Made by a program: the position numbers and the translations under genes
Origin: Bacillota bacterium
GTDB taxonomy: Bacteria; Bacillota; Clostridia; Christensenellales; CAG-138
Reading direction: 5' to 3'
Length of the DNA stretch: 13,668 nucleotides
NCBI GenBank assembly: GCA_023416895.1
Contig: JAEZGQ010000070.1
Location: forward strand, 1-13,668
The notes under the pieces: model-generated
The model's input: the letters and a program-made list of their open reading frames with translations, nothing else
The model's database searches: none
What the model was told of the DNA's origin: nothing
Part shown: positions 1-7,208 of the stretch, in pieces
Layout of the letters: each line of letters opens with the position of its first letter
Position numbering within the stretch: the stretch's first letter is position 1

Positions 1-1
1 T

Positions 2-77
2 TGGTACCCGGTAGGGGAGTCGAACCCCTGTTCCCGCCGTGAGAGGGCGGTGTCCTGGGCCACTAGACGAACCGAGC
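2..77 (-). tRNA. tRNA-Glu (anticodon CTC)
   Basis: Read on the minus strand this 76-nt segment folds as a complete cloverleaf. The acceptor stem starts GCTCGGT and pairs with ACCGGGT, including G-U wobbles at the first and third pairs. The anticodon stem CCGCC/GGCGG encloses the loop CTCTCAC, which places CTC at positions 34-36. The T arm has a GGGG/CCCC stem and a GTTCGAC loop. The 3' CCA is encoded in the gene (TGG at 2-4 on the plus strand). CTC reads the GAG glutamate codon. The gene lies downstream of the thrC-thrB-pheB operon in the same direction but has its own promoter. Confidence 0.95.
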
Positions 78-97
78 AAAAATCTCACGCACGTACA

Positions 98-125
98 ATT
101 ATACCGGAAAATCGAGCGTTGTCAA
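98..125 (-). promoter_or_regulatory. Sigma-A-type promoter of tRNA-Glu
   Basis: On the minus strand a perfect TTGACA (120-125) is followed after 16 nt by a perfect TATAAT (98-103), so transcription should begin about 14 nt before the tRNA. The -35 box lies inside the inverted repeat that ends the upstream pheB gene. The tRNA is therefore likely transcribed independently of the amino-acid operon. Confidence 0.85.
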
Positions 126-135
126 CAACGATTTT
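108..135 (-). terminator. Possible terminator of thrC-thrB-pheB
   Basis: Just past the pheB stop codon, the minus strand has AAAATCG (129-135) and its complement CGATTTT (108-114). Inside them is a smaller CGTTG-TTGA-CAACG hairpin. The downstream arm ends in a short T run. The structure is weaker than the other terminators in the window and overlaps the tRNA promoter, so some read-through into the tRNA is possible. Confidence 0.45.
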
Positions 136-138
136 TTA

Positions 139-576
139 TTATTCTATGGCGAGTAGTTTCACAGCGCTTGCGGCAGGAATCTCAGAAAGCCGCTTGAGAA
201 CATCTCCAAAGGGTACCGAAACATTCGTAGCGTCCAGCGAAATCACAACGCTCGCCTGCGAGTTGAGGGGCAGGCTTTGCGTAATGGTAAGGATGTTTGC
301 GCCAAGCGCCGAAAGTGTGTTGAGCGTTTCGCTCAATGCGCCTTTTTCGTGGTGCAGCATCAAGGAAAGCACAGCCTTTTTACAGGCGGTGTCCTCGTTT
401 GGCGCAAAGATATAGTCTTTATACTTATAATAGGTGCTGCGCGAAATGCCCACAAGCCGCACCGCTTCGCTCACTTCCTTTACGGTTCCTGCGTCGAGCA
501 TGGCGCGGGCTTTGAGCACCTTTTCGTAATAATCCGGCAAAATCCGCTTGTCAACAATCAAATATTGGCTTTGCAT
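139..576 (-). CDS. pheB: ACT domain protein with N-terminal HTH, UPF0735/PheB family
   Basis: This 145-aa protein matches the size and pattern of the UPF0735/PheB family. The N-terminal half contains a helix-turn-helix-like stretch at residues 33-56, including the GISRSTYYKYKD motif. The C-terminal half (about 70-145) is an ACT domain, a fold that usually binds amino acids and controls enzymes or transcription. I chose the ATG at 576 because a GGAGA lies 9-10 nt upstream and similarity to PheB begins there. A longer open frame to 702 lies inside thrB and has no family similarity. The gene starts 19 nt inside the end of thrB, which suggests translational coupling. B. subtilis PheB has been described as chorismate mutase-related, but the role here is more plausibly sensing or regulating threonine or other aspartate-family amino acids. 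The family call is firm; the function is inference. Confidence 0.88.
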   Translation of the reverse strand: MQSQYLIVDKRILPDYYEKVLKARAMLDAGTVKEVSEAVRLVGISRSTYYKYKDYIFAPNEDTACKKAVLSLMLHHEKGALSETLNTLSALGANILTITQSLPLNSQASVVISLDATNVSVPFGDVLKRLSEIPAASAVKLLAIE

Positions 577-1460
577 GGCGCTGTCTCCAAAAGAACGGCT
601 CCTTCGTGGTCGATGGTTAGCGGCAGTGTGCGCCAGTTGTTGGGTAAAGTGGAAACGAGGGCTTCCATGCGCGCGGGGAAGCTTTCGCCGCGGTACATGC
701 ACATACAGGTAGAGCCGCTGCCGCTGATATAAAACGCGGTGCAGCCCGCCTCATGCGCCATTTCGCGCACCTTTTCATAGCCGTGGATGAGCTTGGAGCG
801 GTAGGGTTGGTGCAGCCTGTCGTCGAGCGCGGCGGAAATAAGCGGGTCGTCGCCGTATTCGAGCGCCTTCAAAAGCACGCCCATGCGCGATACGTTAAAC
901 ACCGCGTCGCCAAGCGGTATGGTTTTTGGCAGTGCCTCGCGCGCCGCTTGCGTGGAAACTTCAAAGTCCGGCACAAGTGCAAGGAAACGAAGCGCCGGGT
1001 CGATTTGATAGCGTGCCATGTTGGGAAAACCGTTTTGCATCATGCTCGCGGTAAAGCCGCCAAAAAGCGCAGCCGCCACGTTATCGGGGTGCCCTTCAAG
1101 CTCCGCAGCGAGCGCGAAAAGGGTGGATTTGCTAAGCTTTGCACCGTGTGCTGCGTTGCCCGCCAAAAGTCCCGCAACGATCATTGCCGCCGACGAGCCA
1201 AGGCCCCGCGATACGGGAATGTCTGACTCGATGTGGAGGCCGAGGTTGCGAAACGGCACACCGAGGCGGTTTAGCACCTTTTTGTAGGCCACAACCGCAA
1301 GGTTGTTTTCATTTTTGTAGGCATCGTCGCAGCCGTCTATCACAAGGCCGTCTTCATCCTCCCAGAAGCAGAGGGTTGCGTATAGGGAAACCGCAAGGCC
1401 AAGGCTGTCAAAGCCAGGGCCGAAATTTGCCGTGGACGCCGGAACGCGTACTCTTACCAT
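558..1460 (-). CDS. thrB: Homoserine kinase
   Basis: This 300-aa GHMP-superfamily kinase phosphorylates L-homoserine with ATP to give O-phosphohomoserine, the substrate of the threonine synthase encoded just upstream. Residues 3-20 carry the family start (VRVPASTANFGPGFDSLG). The ATP-binding loop is at 84-92 (SRGLGSSAA), and the C-terminal motif ISGSGST is at 245-251. Length is typical for ThrB (about 300 aa). The ATG overlaps the thrC stop by 7 nt and its own end overlaps pheB by 19 nt, so the three genes form one tightly coupled operon. The protein should be cytoplasmic. No key motif is missing. Confidence 0.96.
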   Translation of the reverse strand: MVRVRVPASTANFGPGFDSLGLAVSLYATLCFWEDEDGLVIDGCDDAYKNENNLAVVAYKKVLNRLGVPFRNLGLHIESDIPVSRGLGSSAAMIVAGLLAGNAAHGAKLSKSTLFALAAELEGHPDNVAAALFGGFTASMMQNGFPNMARYQIDPALRFLALVPDFEVSTQAAREALPKTIPLGDAVFNVSRMGVLLKALEYGDDPLISAALDDRLHQPYRSKLIHGYEKVREMAHEAGCTAFYISGSGSTCMCMYRGESFPARMEALVSTLPNNWRTLPLTIDHEGAVLLETAPCKANI

Positions 1461-2929
1461 GTTTTTTGTTCCGCCTTTCTTATCAAATAAGGTTCCATTT
1501 CTTTCAAGTTTACCACATCCGTATGCCTTTGCGAAACACCCTTTAGCCCCGTAAGTGCCGCAGGTGCTAAAAGACCTGAAATCTCTTCAAGCTTTTTAAT
1601 CGCCGCAAATTCATCCTCCGGCGCGCGGCCTGTAAGCGCAAAAAGCACGTCGCGGGGGAATTTAAAAGGCGAGGCGGTGCTCAATACAACCGCAGGTGCG
1701 CCGCTCTTTTCCGCTTTTTGATACTGCCAAAGCGCGTCAAACGCAACGGCGGTGTGCGTGTCACAAAGGTAGTGCTCGGCTTCAAACACCTGCCGGATGG
1801 CCGCAAACGCGCCGTCGTCGCCGCAGCGCGCGGCAAAAAAATCGCGTTTGAGTAGCGCAAGTGCTTCTTCGCCAAGTTCATAATACCCGTCGCGCGAAAG
1901 CTGTTCCATGTGGGCTTTTGTTTTGTCACCGCATACAAGGTACAAAAGCCTCTCGAGGTTGCTCGAAATTAAAATGTCCATGCTGGGCGATGCGGTTTTG
2001 AAAAACGCGCGGCGGCGGTCGTACCGGCCTGTCGTGAAAAACTCTGTCAGCACGTCGTTGGCGTTGGAGGCGCAGATAAGCTTCCCGACAGGAAGCCCCA
2101 TTTGCTTTGCGAAATATCCGGCTAGAATGTCGCCGAAGTTGCCCGTAGGTACTGCAAAGTCTATCGGCTCACCCATCAACACCTCGCCGCGCTTTACAAG
2201 GTCACAGTATGCCTTGTAATAGTACATGATCTGCGGCACAAGCCTGCCGATGTTGATGGAGTTTGCGCTCGAGGGCAAAAAACCGTTCGCTTCAAACGCT
2301 TGCCGTGCCTGTTCGCTTGTAAAAATCGCCTTTACGCCGCTTTGCGCGTCGTCAAAGTTGCCACGCACCGCGCACACACAAACGTTGTTGCCTTGCTGCG
2401 TAGTCATTTGCAGGCGCTGTATGGCGCTCACGCCGCCCTCGGGGTAGAAAACCGCGATGCGCGTACCTTTTACATTACAAAAACCGCTTAGGGCAGCCTT
2501 TCCCGTATCCCCGCTGGTGGCAGTGAGAATGAGCATTTCCTTTTGTACGCCAAGCTTTTTCTTTGCCGCCGCCATCAGGTGCGGCAGTACCGAAAGCGCC
2601 ACGTCTTTAAACGCCTGTGTCGGCCCCCGGAAAAGCTCGAGCACATTAGCGCCCTTAAGCGGCACAAGCGGCGTCAGATCTTCGCTTTCAAAACGACCCG
2701 CGTACGAAGCCTCAACAAGCTCGGAAACCTCCTGTGCTGTGAGTTCGTCAAAATACAAACCTAATATTTTTGCAGCAATGCCCATCGCGTCAAGCCCGTT
2801 TAGTTCCTCTGGCAAAAGCTTTGGGAAGCGTTCGGGCATATAGAGCCCGCCGTCGGGTGCAATGCCGTTAAGCACCGCCGTAAGCCCGTCCGCCGTGTGC
2901 TTATTGTTGCGCGTGCTGAAGTAGATCAT
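1454..2929 (-). CDS. thrC: Threonine synthase
   Basis: This 491-aa PLP enzyme converts O-phosphohomoserine to threonine, the last step of the pathway. The Schiff-base lysine is K108 in the RGPTQAFKD motif. The phosphate-binding loop is SGDTGKA at 139-145, and PTGNFGD marks a later conserved PLP-fold motif. The N-terminal pattern (FSTRN, then the APDGGLYMPE motif at 24-33) and the length fit the longer ThrC class found in many bacteria and fungi. The ATG at 2929 follows GAGGG after 6-7 nt. It is the first gene of the minus-strand operon and is divergent from hom across 122 bp. Confidence 0.96.
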   Translation of the reverse strand: MIYFSTRNNKHTADGLTAVLNGIAPDGGLYMPERFPKLLPEELNGLDAMGIAAKILGLYFDELTAQEVSELVEASYAGRFESEDLTPLVPLKGANVLELFRGPTQAFKDVALSVLPHLMAAAKKKLGVQKEMLILTATSGDTGKAALSGFCNVKGTRIAVFYPEGGVSAIQRLQMTTQQGNNVCVCAVRGNFDDAQSGVKAIFTSEQARQAFEANGFLPSSANSINIGRLVPQIMYYYKAYCDLVKRGEVLMGEPIDFAVPTGNFGDILAGYFAKQMGLPVGKLICASNANDVLTEFFTTGRYDRRRAFFKTASPSMDILISSNLERLLYLVCGDKTKAHMEQLSRDGYYELGEEALALLKRDFFAARCGDDGAFAAIRQVFEAEHYLCDTHTAVAFDALWQYQKAEKSGAPAVVLSTASPFKFPRDVLFALTGRAPEDEFAAIKKLEEISGLLAPAALTGLKGVSQRHTDVVNLKEMEPYLIRKAEQKTW

Positions 2930-2959
2930 GGCAAACCCTCTTTAAAAAAGAAATCAAAA

Positions 2960-3014
2960 TTGTGTGTTGCATTTCCGCTAAGGATATGATACATTGTTTT
3001 CTATTCAAAAACAA
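2960..3014. promoter_or_regulatory. Divergent promoter region between thrC and hom
   Basis: For thrC, the minus strand shows TTGTTT (3009-3014), 17 nt, then TATCAT (2986-2991). For hom, the plus strand offers TTGCAT (2967-2972), 17 nt, TACATT (2990-2995), or TTGTGT (2960-2965), 19 nt, TATGAT (2985-2990). The two -10 boxes overlap on opposite strands, so polymerase binding should be mutually exclusive. An AAAAAC/GTTTTT hairpin lies at about 3007-3021. I see no T-box or lysine riboswitch; the leader is too short. The boxes are weak matches, so exact start sites are uncertain. Confidence 0.45.
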
Positions 3015-3051
3015 GTGTTTTTATTTTGAGGACACAAAAGGGTGGTTTTGC

Positions 3052-4215
3052 ATGAAGATCGCACTTCTCGGCTTTGGAAACGTAGGGCGCGGCGTGTATG
3101 AAACGCTTGAATCGCTACCGGAAATTGAGGTAAATCGCGTGCTTGTGCGAAACGTGCGCCCATGCGCCACAAGCGCTGTGACGGCGGAATTTTCCGAAAT
3201 TCTCAACGATCCTGAGATCGAGCTTGTGGCCGAGGTTATGGGTGGATACGAACCGGCACGTTCTTACGTGCTTGCGGCGCTTCGCGCCAAAAAACATGTG
3301 GTGAGCGCCAACAAGGAGCTTCTGTGCAAAAGCTTTTCAGAGCTTTCTAGCACCGCTTTCGAAAACGGCGTTTGCCTGCGCTACACGGCGTGCGCGGGCG
3401 GCGGCATACCGTGGCTTTTTAATTTGGAGCGTGCCACGCGCTGCGACGAAATTGAAACGCTCGGCGGTATTATGAACGGTACCACCAACTTCATGCTCCA
3501 CGCTATGCAGCAAAGCGGCATCGGCTTTGACGAGGCGCTCAAGCGCGCGCAAAGCTTAGGTTACGCCGAGGCAGAGCCCTCGGCGGATGTGGATGGGCAC
3601 GATGCCGCCAGAAAATGCGCCGTGAGCGCGAACCTCGCGTTTCACACCATGCTCGACGAAGCGGAAATGAACGTGGAAGGCATACGGCGTGTACGGCCTT
3701 GCGACATCGAATTTGCTAAAAGCCGAAACTGCGTTTTAAAGCTGATCGCTCGCGCTCATCGCGCAAACGATACTGTGAGCGCGTATGTGGAGCCTTGCTT
3801 TGTAAAAGCCACTTCGCAGGAGGCTGCAGTGCCGGAAAACTACAACCTTCTTACCCTTGAGGGGAAGCGCCTCAAACGGCAAAGCTTTTTTGGACAGGGC
3901 GCTGGTATGTACCCCACGGGCATTGCCGTGGCGCAGGACATACTCGATGTGGCGCGCGGCAGCGTTAAGCCGCAAAGGGTGGACATTGTGCCGCAAAGCG
4001 TGGATAACAAAGGCTGTGCGCACCGCTACTATGTGCGCTGCGGCACACAGCAGCCGCACGAAGGGCTTATGGAGCTTGCGTGCGAAAGGCTTGTAACGGC
4101 GGAAGGTTGCGTTTACATCACAAAACCCGTTTCGGTGTTTGCGATGCATGCGCTTGCTAAAACTTTAAGAAAGGCTGACCCGCAGCTGTTTTTTGCGGGG
4201 ATGGAAGAAGCATGA
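3052..4215 (+). CDS. hom: Homoserine dehydrogenase
   Basis: This 387-aa enzyme reduces aspartate semialdehyde to homoserine with NAD(P)H. The Rossmann motif GFGNVGRG is at 7-14, SANKELL at 85-91, the catalytic-domain motif GIMNGTTNFM at 139-148, and the YAEAEPSADVDGHDAARK region (K188 at its end) at 171-188. GQGAGMYPTG follows at 281-290. The final 80 residues resemble a reduced ACT domain, shorter than in B. subtilis Hom (433 aa), so threonine feedback may differ. I chose the ATG at 3052 because the Rossmann strand begins there and AGGGTGG lies upstream; the frame is open earlier without similarity. The stop overlaps the lysC start (ATGA), which implies translational coupling. Confidence 0.95.
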   Translation: MKIALLGFGNVGRGVYETLESLPEIEVNRVLVRNVRPCATSAVTAEFSEILNDPEIELVAEVMGGYEPARSYVLAALRAKKHVVSANKELLCKSFSELSSTAFENGVCLRYTACAGGGIPWLFNLERATRCDEIETLGGIMNGTTNFMLHAMQQSGIGFDEALKRAQSLGYAEAEPSADVDGHDAARKCAVSANLAFHTMLDEAEMNVEGIRRVRPCDIEFAKSRNCVLKLIARAHRANDTVSAYVEPCFVKATSQEAAVPENYNLLTLEGKRLKRQSFFGQGAGMYPTGIAVAQDILDVARGSVKPQRVDIVPQSVDNKGCAHRYYVRCGTQQPHEGLMELACERLVTAEGCVYITKPVSVFAMHALAKTLRKADPQLFFAGMEEA

Positions 4216-5534
4216 TCAAGGCGGTAAAATTCGGCGGCTCGTCGCTTGCGGACGCGGCACAGTTTCAAAAGGTGAAGCGCATCGTGGAAATCGACCCAAC
4301 GCGCGTGGTGGTTGTGGTGTCCGCACCGGGCAAACGGAGCAAGGACGATCACAAAATTACGGACCTATTGTATCTATGCCACGCGCACATCAAATACGGG
4401 GTGTCGTATGAGAGCGTCTTTACTATGGTGGAGGAACGTTACCGCGCCATCAAAGAGGGCTGCGGCTTAACGCTTGACCTTGATGCGGAGTTTGCTGCGC
4501 TCAAAAACCAAATGAACAAGGATATTTCCATCGACTACCTTGTGTCGCGCGGCGAATACCTTGCCGCCAAGCTTATGGCCGAGTATTTGGGCTTTGCTTT
4601 TTTGGACGCGAAGGACTGGCTTTTTTTCAACTACGACGGAAAGGTGAACTACGAAAAGTCAAACGAGCTTTTAACGGCGGCGCTTTACGAGCACAAGCGC
4701 GTTGTAATACCCGGCTTTTACGGTGCCATGCCCGACGGGCGCATCCGCGTGCTTTCGCGCGGCGGCTCGGATATCACGGGCGCAATCGCTGCCGCAGGTG
4801 TAGACGCGAGCGTTTATGAAAACTGGACGGATGTTTCGGGTATCCTCATGGCCGACCCGCGCATTGTCAGCGCGCCAAAGCCCATCGAGCGCATCACCTA
4901 CAGCGAGCTTCGCGAACTTTCCTATATGGGAGCGGATGTTTTACACGAGGAAACCGTGTTTCCCGTACGCGAAAAAAACATCCCCCTCAACATCAAAAAC
5001 ACAAATGAACCCGACGCTTCTGGCACCTTCATACAGGAGGCGTTCGAAGAAGAAAACGAGAAGGAGCGCCGCCGCTTTATCACCGGCATTTCGGGGCGCA
5101 AAAATTACAGCATCATCGCCGTTTGCAAGGCGCACATGTCGGGCGATGCGGGGGTTTTAAGGCGCGTCATCGAGATTTTTGAGCGCTACGGTGTGGGCAT
5201 CGAGCACATCCCATCGGGCATCGACAGCTTCAGCGTGGTCGTTTCCACGGAGAAGGTGAAAAACTCGCTTTACGACATCATCGCAGAAATTCGTGCCCGC
5301 GTTGAGCCGGATTCGGTGAAGGTCACAGAAAACATTTCCCTCATCGCGGTGGTCGGCCGCAAGATGATGTACCGCCCGGGCATTTCGGGCAGGCTTTTCG
5401 GCACCCTTGGGGAAAACGGCATCAACATACGCATGATCGCGCAGGGGCCAGAGGAGATCAGCATCGTCGTTGGCGTGGAAAATGCCGATTTTGAAAAAAC
5501 CATTCGCTTGCTCTACGAAAGCTTTGCGAGGTAA
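4212..5534 (+). CDS. lysC: Aspartokinase
   Basis: This 440-aa enzyme phosphorylates aspartate, the first committed step to lysine, threonine and methionine. The kinase motif KFGGSSLAD starts at K6. SRGEYLAAKLMA (112-123) and LSRGGSDITGA (181-191) form the substrate and nucleotide site. Two ACT domains follow (about 305-440), the second with the ENGINIRMIAQG motif, consistent with feedback control by lysine or threonine. Length fits monofunctional class III-like aspartokinases. It overlaps hom by 4 nt and ends 11 nt before asd. Grouping with hom rather than dap genes suggests an isozyme serving threonine synthesis, but the effector cannot be read from sequence. Confidence 0.95.
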   Translation: MIKAVKFGGSSLADAAQFQKVKRIVEIDPTRVVVVVSAPGKRSKDDHKITDLLYLCHAHIKYGVSYESVFTMVEERYRAIKEGCGLTLDLDAEFAALKNQMNKDISIDYLVSRGEYLAAKLMAEYLGFAFLDAKDWLFFNYDGKVNYEKSNELLTAALYEHKRVVIPGFYGAMPDGRIRVLSRGGSDITGAIAAAGVDASVYENWTDVSGILMADPRIVSAPKPIERITYSELRELSYMGADVLHEETVFPVREKNIPLNIKNTNEPDASGTFIQEAFEEENEKERRRFITGISGRKNYSIIAVCKAHMSGDAGVLRRVIEIFERYGVGIEHIPSGIDSFSVVVSTEKVKNSLYDIIAEIRARVEPDSVKVTENISLIAVVGRKMMYRPGISGRLFGTLGENGINIRMIAQGPEEISIVVGVENADFEKTIRLLYESFAR

Positions 5535-5545
5535 GGAGGATTTTT

Positions 5546-6538
5546 ATGAAGAAGGTTGCGGTTTTGGGTGCCACGGGCGCTGTAGGCAGGGAAATGCTCA
5601 AGGTGCTAGAGGAACGGAATTTTCCCGTTTCCGAGCTTGTTCCGCTTGCGTCGAAAAGCAGCGCGGGGAGCAAGGTGCTGTTTCGTGGGGAGCAAATTGC
5701 CGTGCGCGAAGCAAACGAACGGGCGTTTCAGGGTGCGGATATTGTACTGGGTGCAGTGGCAAACGCGTTTTCCAAAGCCTTCGCGCCCGCTATTTTAGAG
5801 GCAGGTGCCGTATATGTGGACAATTCAAGCGCCTTTCGCATGAACGCCGAGGTGCCGCTTGTGGTGCCGGAAATCAACCCCCAAGACGCAAAGCTCCACA
5901 AAGGCATCATCGCAAACCCCAACTGCTCCACCATCATTGCGCTTGTGGCGGTAAACGCTATCAACGCGCTTTCGCCCATTCAAAGCATGATCGCGGCGAC
6001 CTACCAGGCGGTTTCAGGCGCGGGTGCGGGCGGCACGGCAGAGCTTGAGGCACAGATGCGCGCTTGGGCCGCGGGGGAGGAACTTAAAAATACGGTGTTC
6101 CCGTACCAAATCGCTTTCAACCTCATTCCTCAGATCGGCGACTTTCAGGAAAACGGCTACACGAGCGAGGAAATGAAAATGCAAAACGAGGGCAGGAAGA
6201 TCTTGCATCTGCCGGAACTTAATGTAAGCTGCACCTGCGTGCGCGTGCCCGTGTGGCGCTCGCATTCCATTTCTATTACGCTCAAAACACAACAGCGGCT
6301 TGAACTCTCGAGCGTTCGCGAGGCGATTGCGGAGGCAAAGGGCTGCCGTTTGGTTGACGAAGCGCAAGAAAGGCGCTATCCCATGCCGCTTGAAACAAGC
6401 GATCAGGATCTTGTGTTTGTGGGGCGCATTCGCCGCGACCTTACCTCGGAAAACGGCATTTCGCTTTGGTGCTGCGGCGATCAGGTGCGAAAGGGCGCAG
6501 CGACCAATGCCGTGCAAATCGCTGAGCTTTTGAGTTGA
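5546..6538 (+). CDS. asd: Aspartate-semialdehyde dehydrogenase
   Basis: This 330-aa enzyme reduces aspartyl phosphate to aspartate semialdehyde with NADPH, linking LysC to Hom. The nucleotide-binding loop GATGAVG is at 8-14. The catalytic cysteine is C127 in NPNCSTI, and the histidine base is probably H240 in RVPVWRSHS. The length is typical. AAGGAGG lies 7 nt before the ATG. It is the last gene of the hom-lysC-asd operon and is followed by a strong terminator, so no lysine-branch gene (dapA or dapB) is co-transcribed here. Confidence 0.96.
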   Translation: MKKVAVLGATGAVGREMLKVLEERNFPVSELVPLASKSSAGSKVLFRGEQIAVREANERAFQGADIVLGAVANAFSKAFAPAILEAGAVYVDNSSAFRMNAEVPLVVPEINPQDAKLHKGIIANPNCSTIIALVAVNAINALSPIQSMIAATYQAVSGAGAGGTAELEAQMRAWAAGEELKNTVFPYQIAFNLIPQIGDFQENGYTSEEMKMQNEGRKILHLPELNVSCTCVRVPVWRSHSISITLKTQQRLELSSVREAIAEAKGCRLVDEAQERRYPMPLETSDQDLVFVGRIRRDLTSENGISLWCCGDQVRKGAATNAVQIAELLS

Positions 6539-6569
6539 GGCGCATAAGCGTATGGCTTAAGAATAATTC

Positions 6570-6604
6570 CCTCCCGATGATAGAGAATCATCGGGAGGTT
6601 TTTT
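6570..6604 (+). terminator. Rho-independent terminator of hom-lysC-asd
   Basis: A perfect 12-bp stem (CCTCCCGATGAT, 6570-6581, with 6587-6598) has a 5-nt AGAGA loop and is followed directly by six T residues (6599-6604). It lies 31 nt after the asd stop. Confidence 0.95.
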
Positions 6605-6631
6605 AAGGCAAGCAGCCCTAGTGCAAAACGG

Positions 6632-6660
6632 TTGAAATCCATTTCGCAGGGTTGTAGAAT
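6632..6660 (+). promoter_or_regulatory. Promoter of dgkA
   Basis: TTGAAA (6632-6637) and TAGAAT (6655-6660) are separated by 17 nt, close to the sigma-A consensus. They lie between the asd terminator and dgkA, leaving a leader of about 55 nt. Confidence 0.7.
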
Positions 6661-6722
6661 AACAGAAAAGCGGAAAAGCTAGGTTTTGGCAAACGCCGCA
6701 AAAAGCGGAAAGGACGCCATTT

Positions 6723-7103
6723 ATGCGCCATAAGCACGGGCTTTTAGAAAGCTTCTCGCATGCCTTTGCAGGGATTTTTGCGTGCATCAAAAGGGAGCGA
6801 AACATGAAAATCCATTTCGCGTTTGTCGTTCTTGTGAGCGCGGGCGGCTTGCTTTTTGGCATCAGCCAAGTGGAATGGCTCGTTTGCCTTGCGTTTTTTG
6901 CGCTCGTACTTGGCGCTGAGGCATTCAATACCGCCATTGAAGCTGCGGTGGACCTTGCTTCGCCCGAGCAAAACCCAAAAGCAAAGCTCGCCAAGGACGC
7001 CGCCGCCGGCGCGGTGCTTTTGTGTTCGCTTATGGCAGCGGTGGCGGGCTGCATCATTTTCCTTCCCAAGATTTGGTATTTTTTGAAGCAGCTTTTTGCG
7101 TAA
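6723..7103 (+). CDS. dgkA: Diacylglycerol/undecaprenol kinase, DgkA family
   Basis: This 126-aa integral membrane kinase has the DgkA signatures. AEAFNTAIEAAVD (65-77) holds the conserved glutamates and asparagine of the active site, and KDAAAGAVLL follows at 91-100. Three hydrophobic segments (about 31-49, 51-65 and 95-115) fit the usual three-helix fold and about 120-aa size. In Gram-positive bacteria members of this family usually phosphorylate undecaprenol, feeding the lipid carrier pool for cell-wall synthesis, so undecaprenol kinase is the more likely activity. An AAAGGA lies 9 nt upstream of the ATG. It has its own promoter and ends at a shared terminator. Confidence 0.93.
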   Translation: MRHKHGLLESFSHAFAGIFACIKRERNMKIHFAFVVLVSAGGLLFGISQVEWLVCLAFFALVLGAEAFNTAIEAAVDLASPEQNPKAKLAKDAAAGAVLLCSLMAAVAGCIIFLPKIWYFLKQLFA

Positions 7104-7132
7104 GCCGCATATAGTGCTAAAGAACAAGCTGA

Positions 7133-7174
7133 AAACAGGCCGCTTCCGAAAAATTCTTCGAAAGCGGCCTGTTT
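7133..7174. terminator. Bidirectional terminator between dgkA and the transporter gene
   Basis: A perfect 13-bp stem (AAACAGGCCGCTT at 7133-7145 with 7162-7174) continues after one mismatch with four more pairs. It lies between the convergent stops at 7103 and 7209. A residues flank the left arm and T residues end the right arm, so it can act on both strands, although the T runs are short. Confidence 0.85.
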
Positions 7175-7208
7175 CGTTATAAGCAAAAATTGTTGACTGT
7201 CTGTTCAA

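Noticed and set aside
753..1226. A 157-aa open frame on the plus strand
   Set aside because: It is antisense to thrB, rich in Arg/His/Lys with no domain pattern, typical of a shadow frame.
3040..3051. AGGGTGG before hom, resembling the start of a T-box antiterminator motif
   Set aside because: Only the first seven bases match, the rest of the T-box motif and a terminator are missing, and the leader is too short. It more likely serves as the ribosome binding site of hom.
5470..6048. A 192-aa open frame on the plus strand across the lysC end and asd
   Set aside because: It is out of frame with two well-supported enzymes and has a composition rich in Gly, Arg and Cys typical of a shadow frame.
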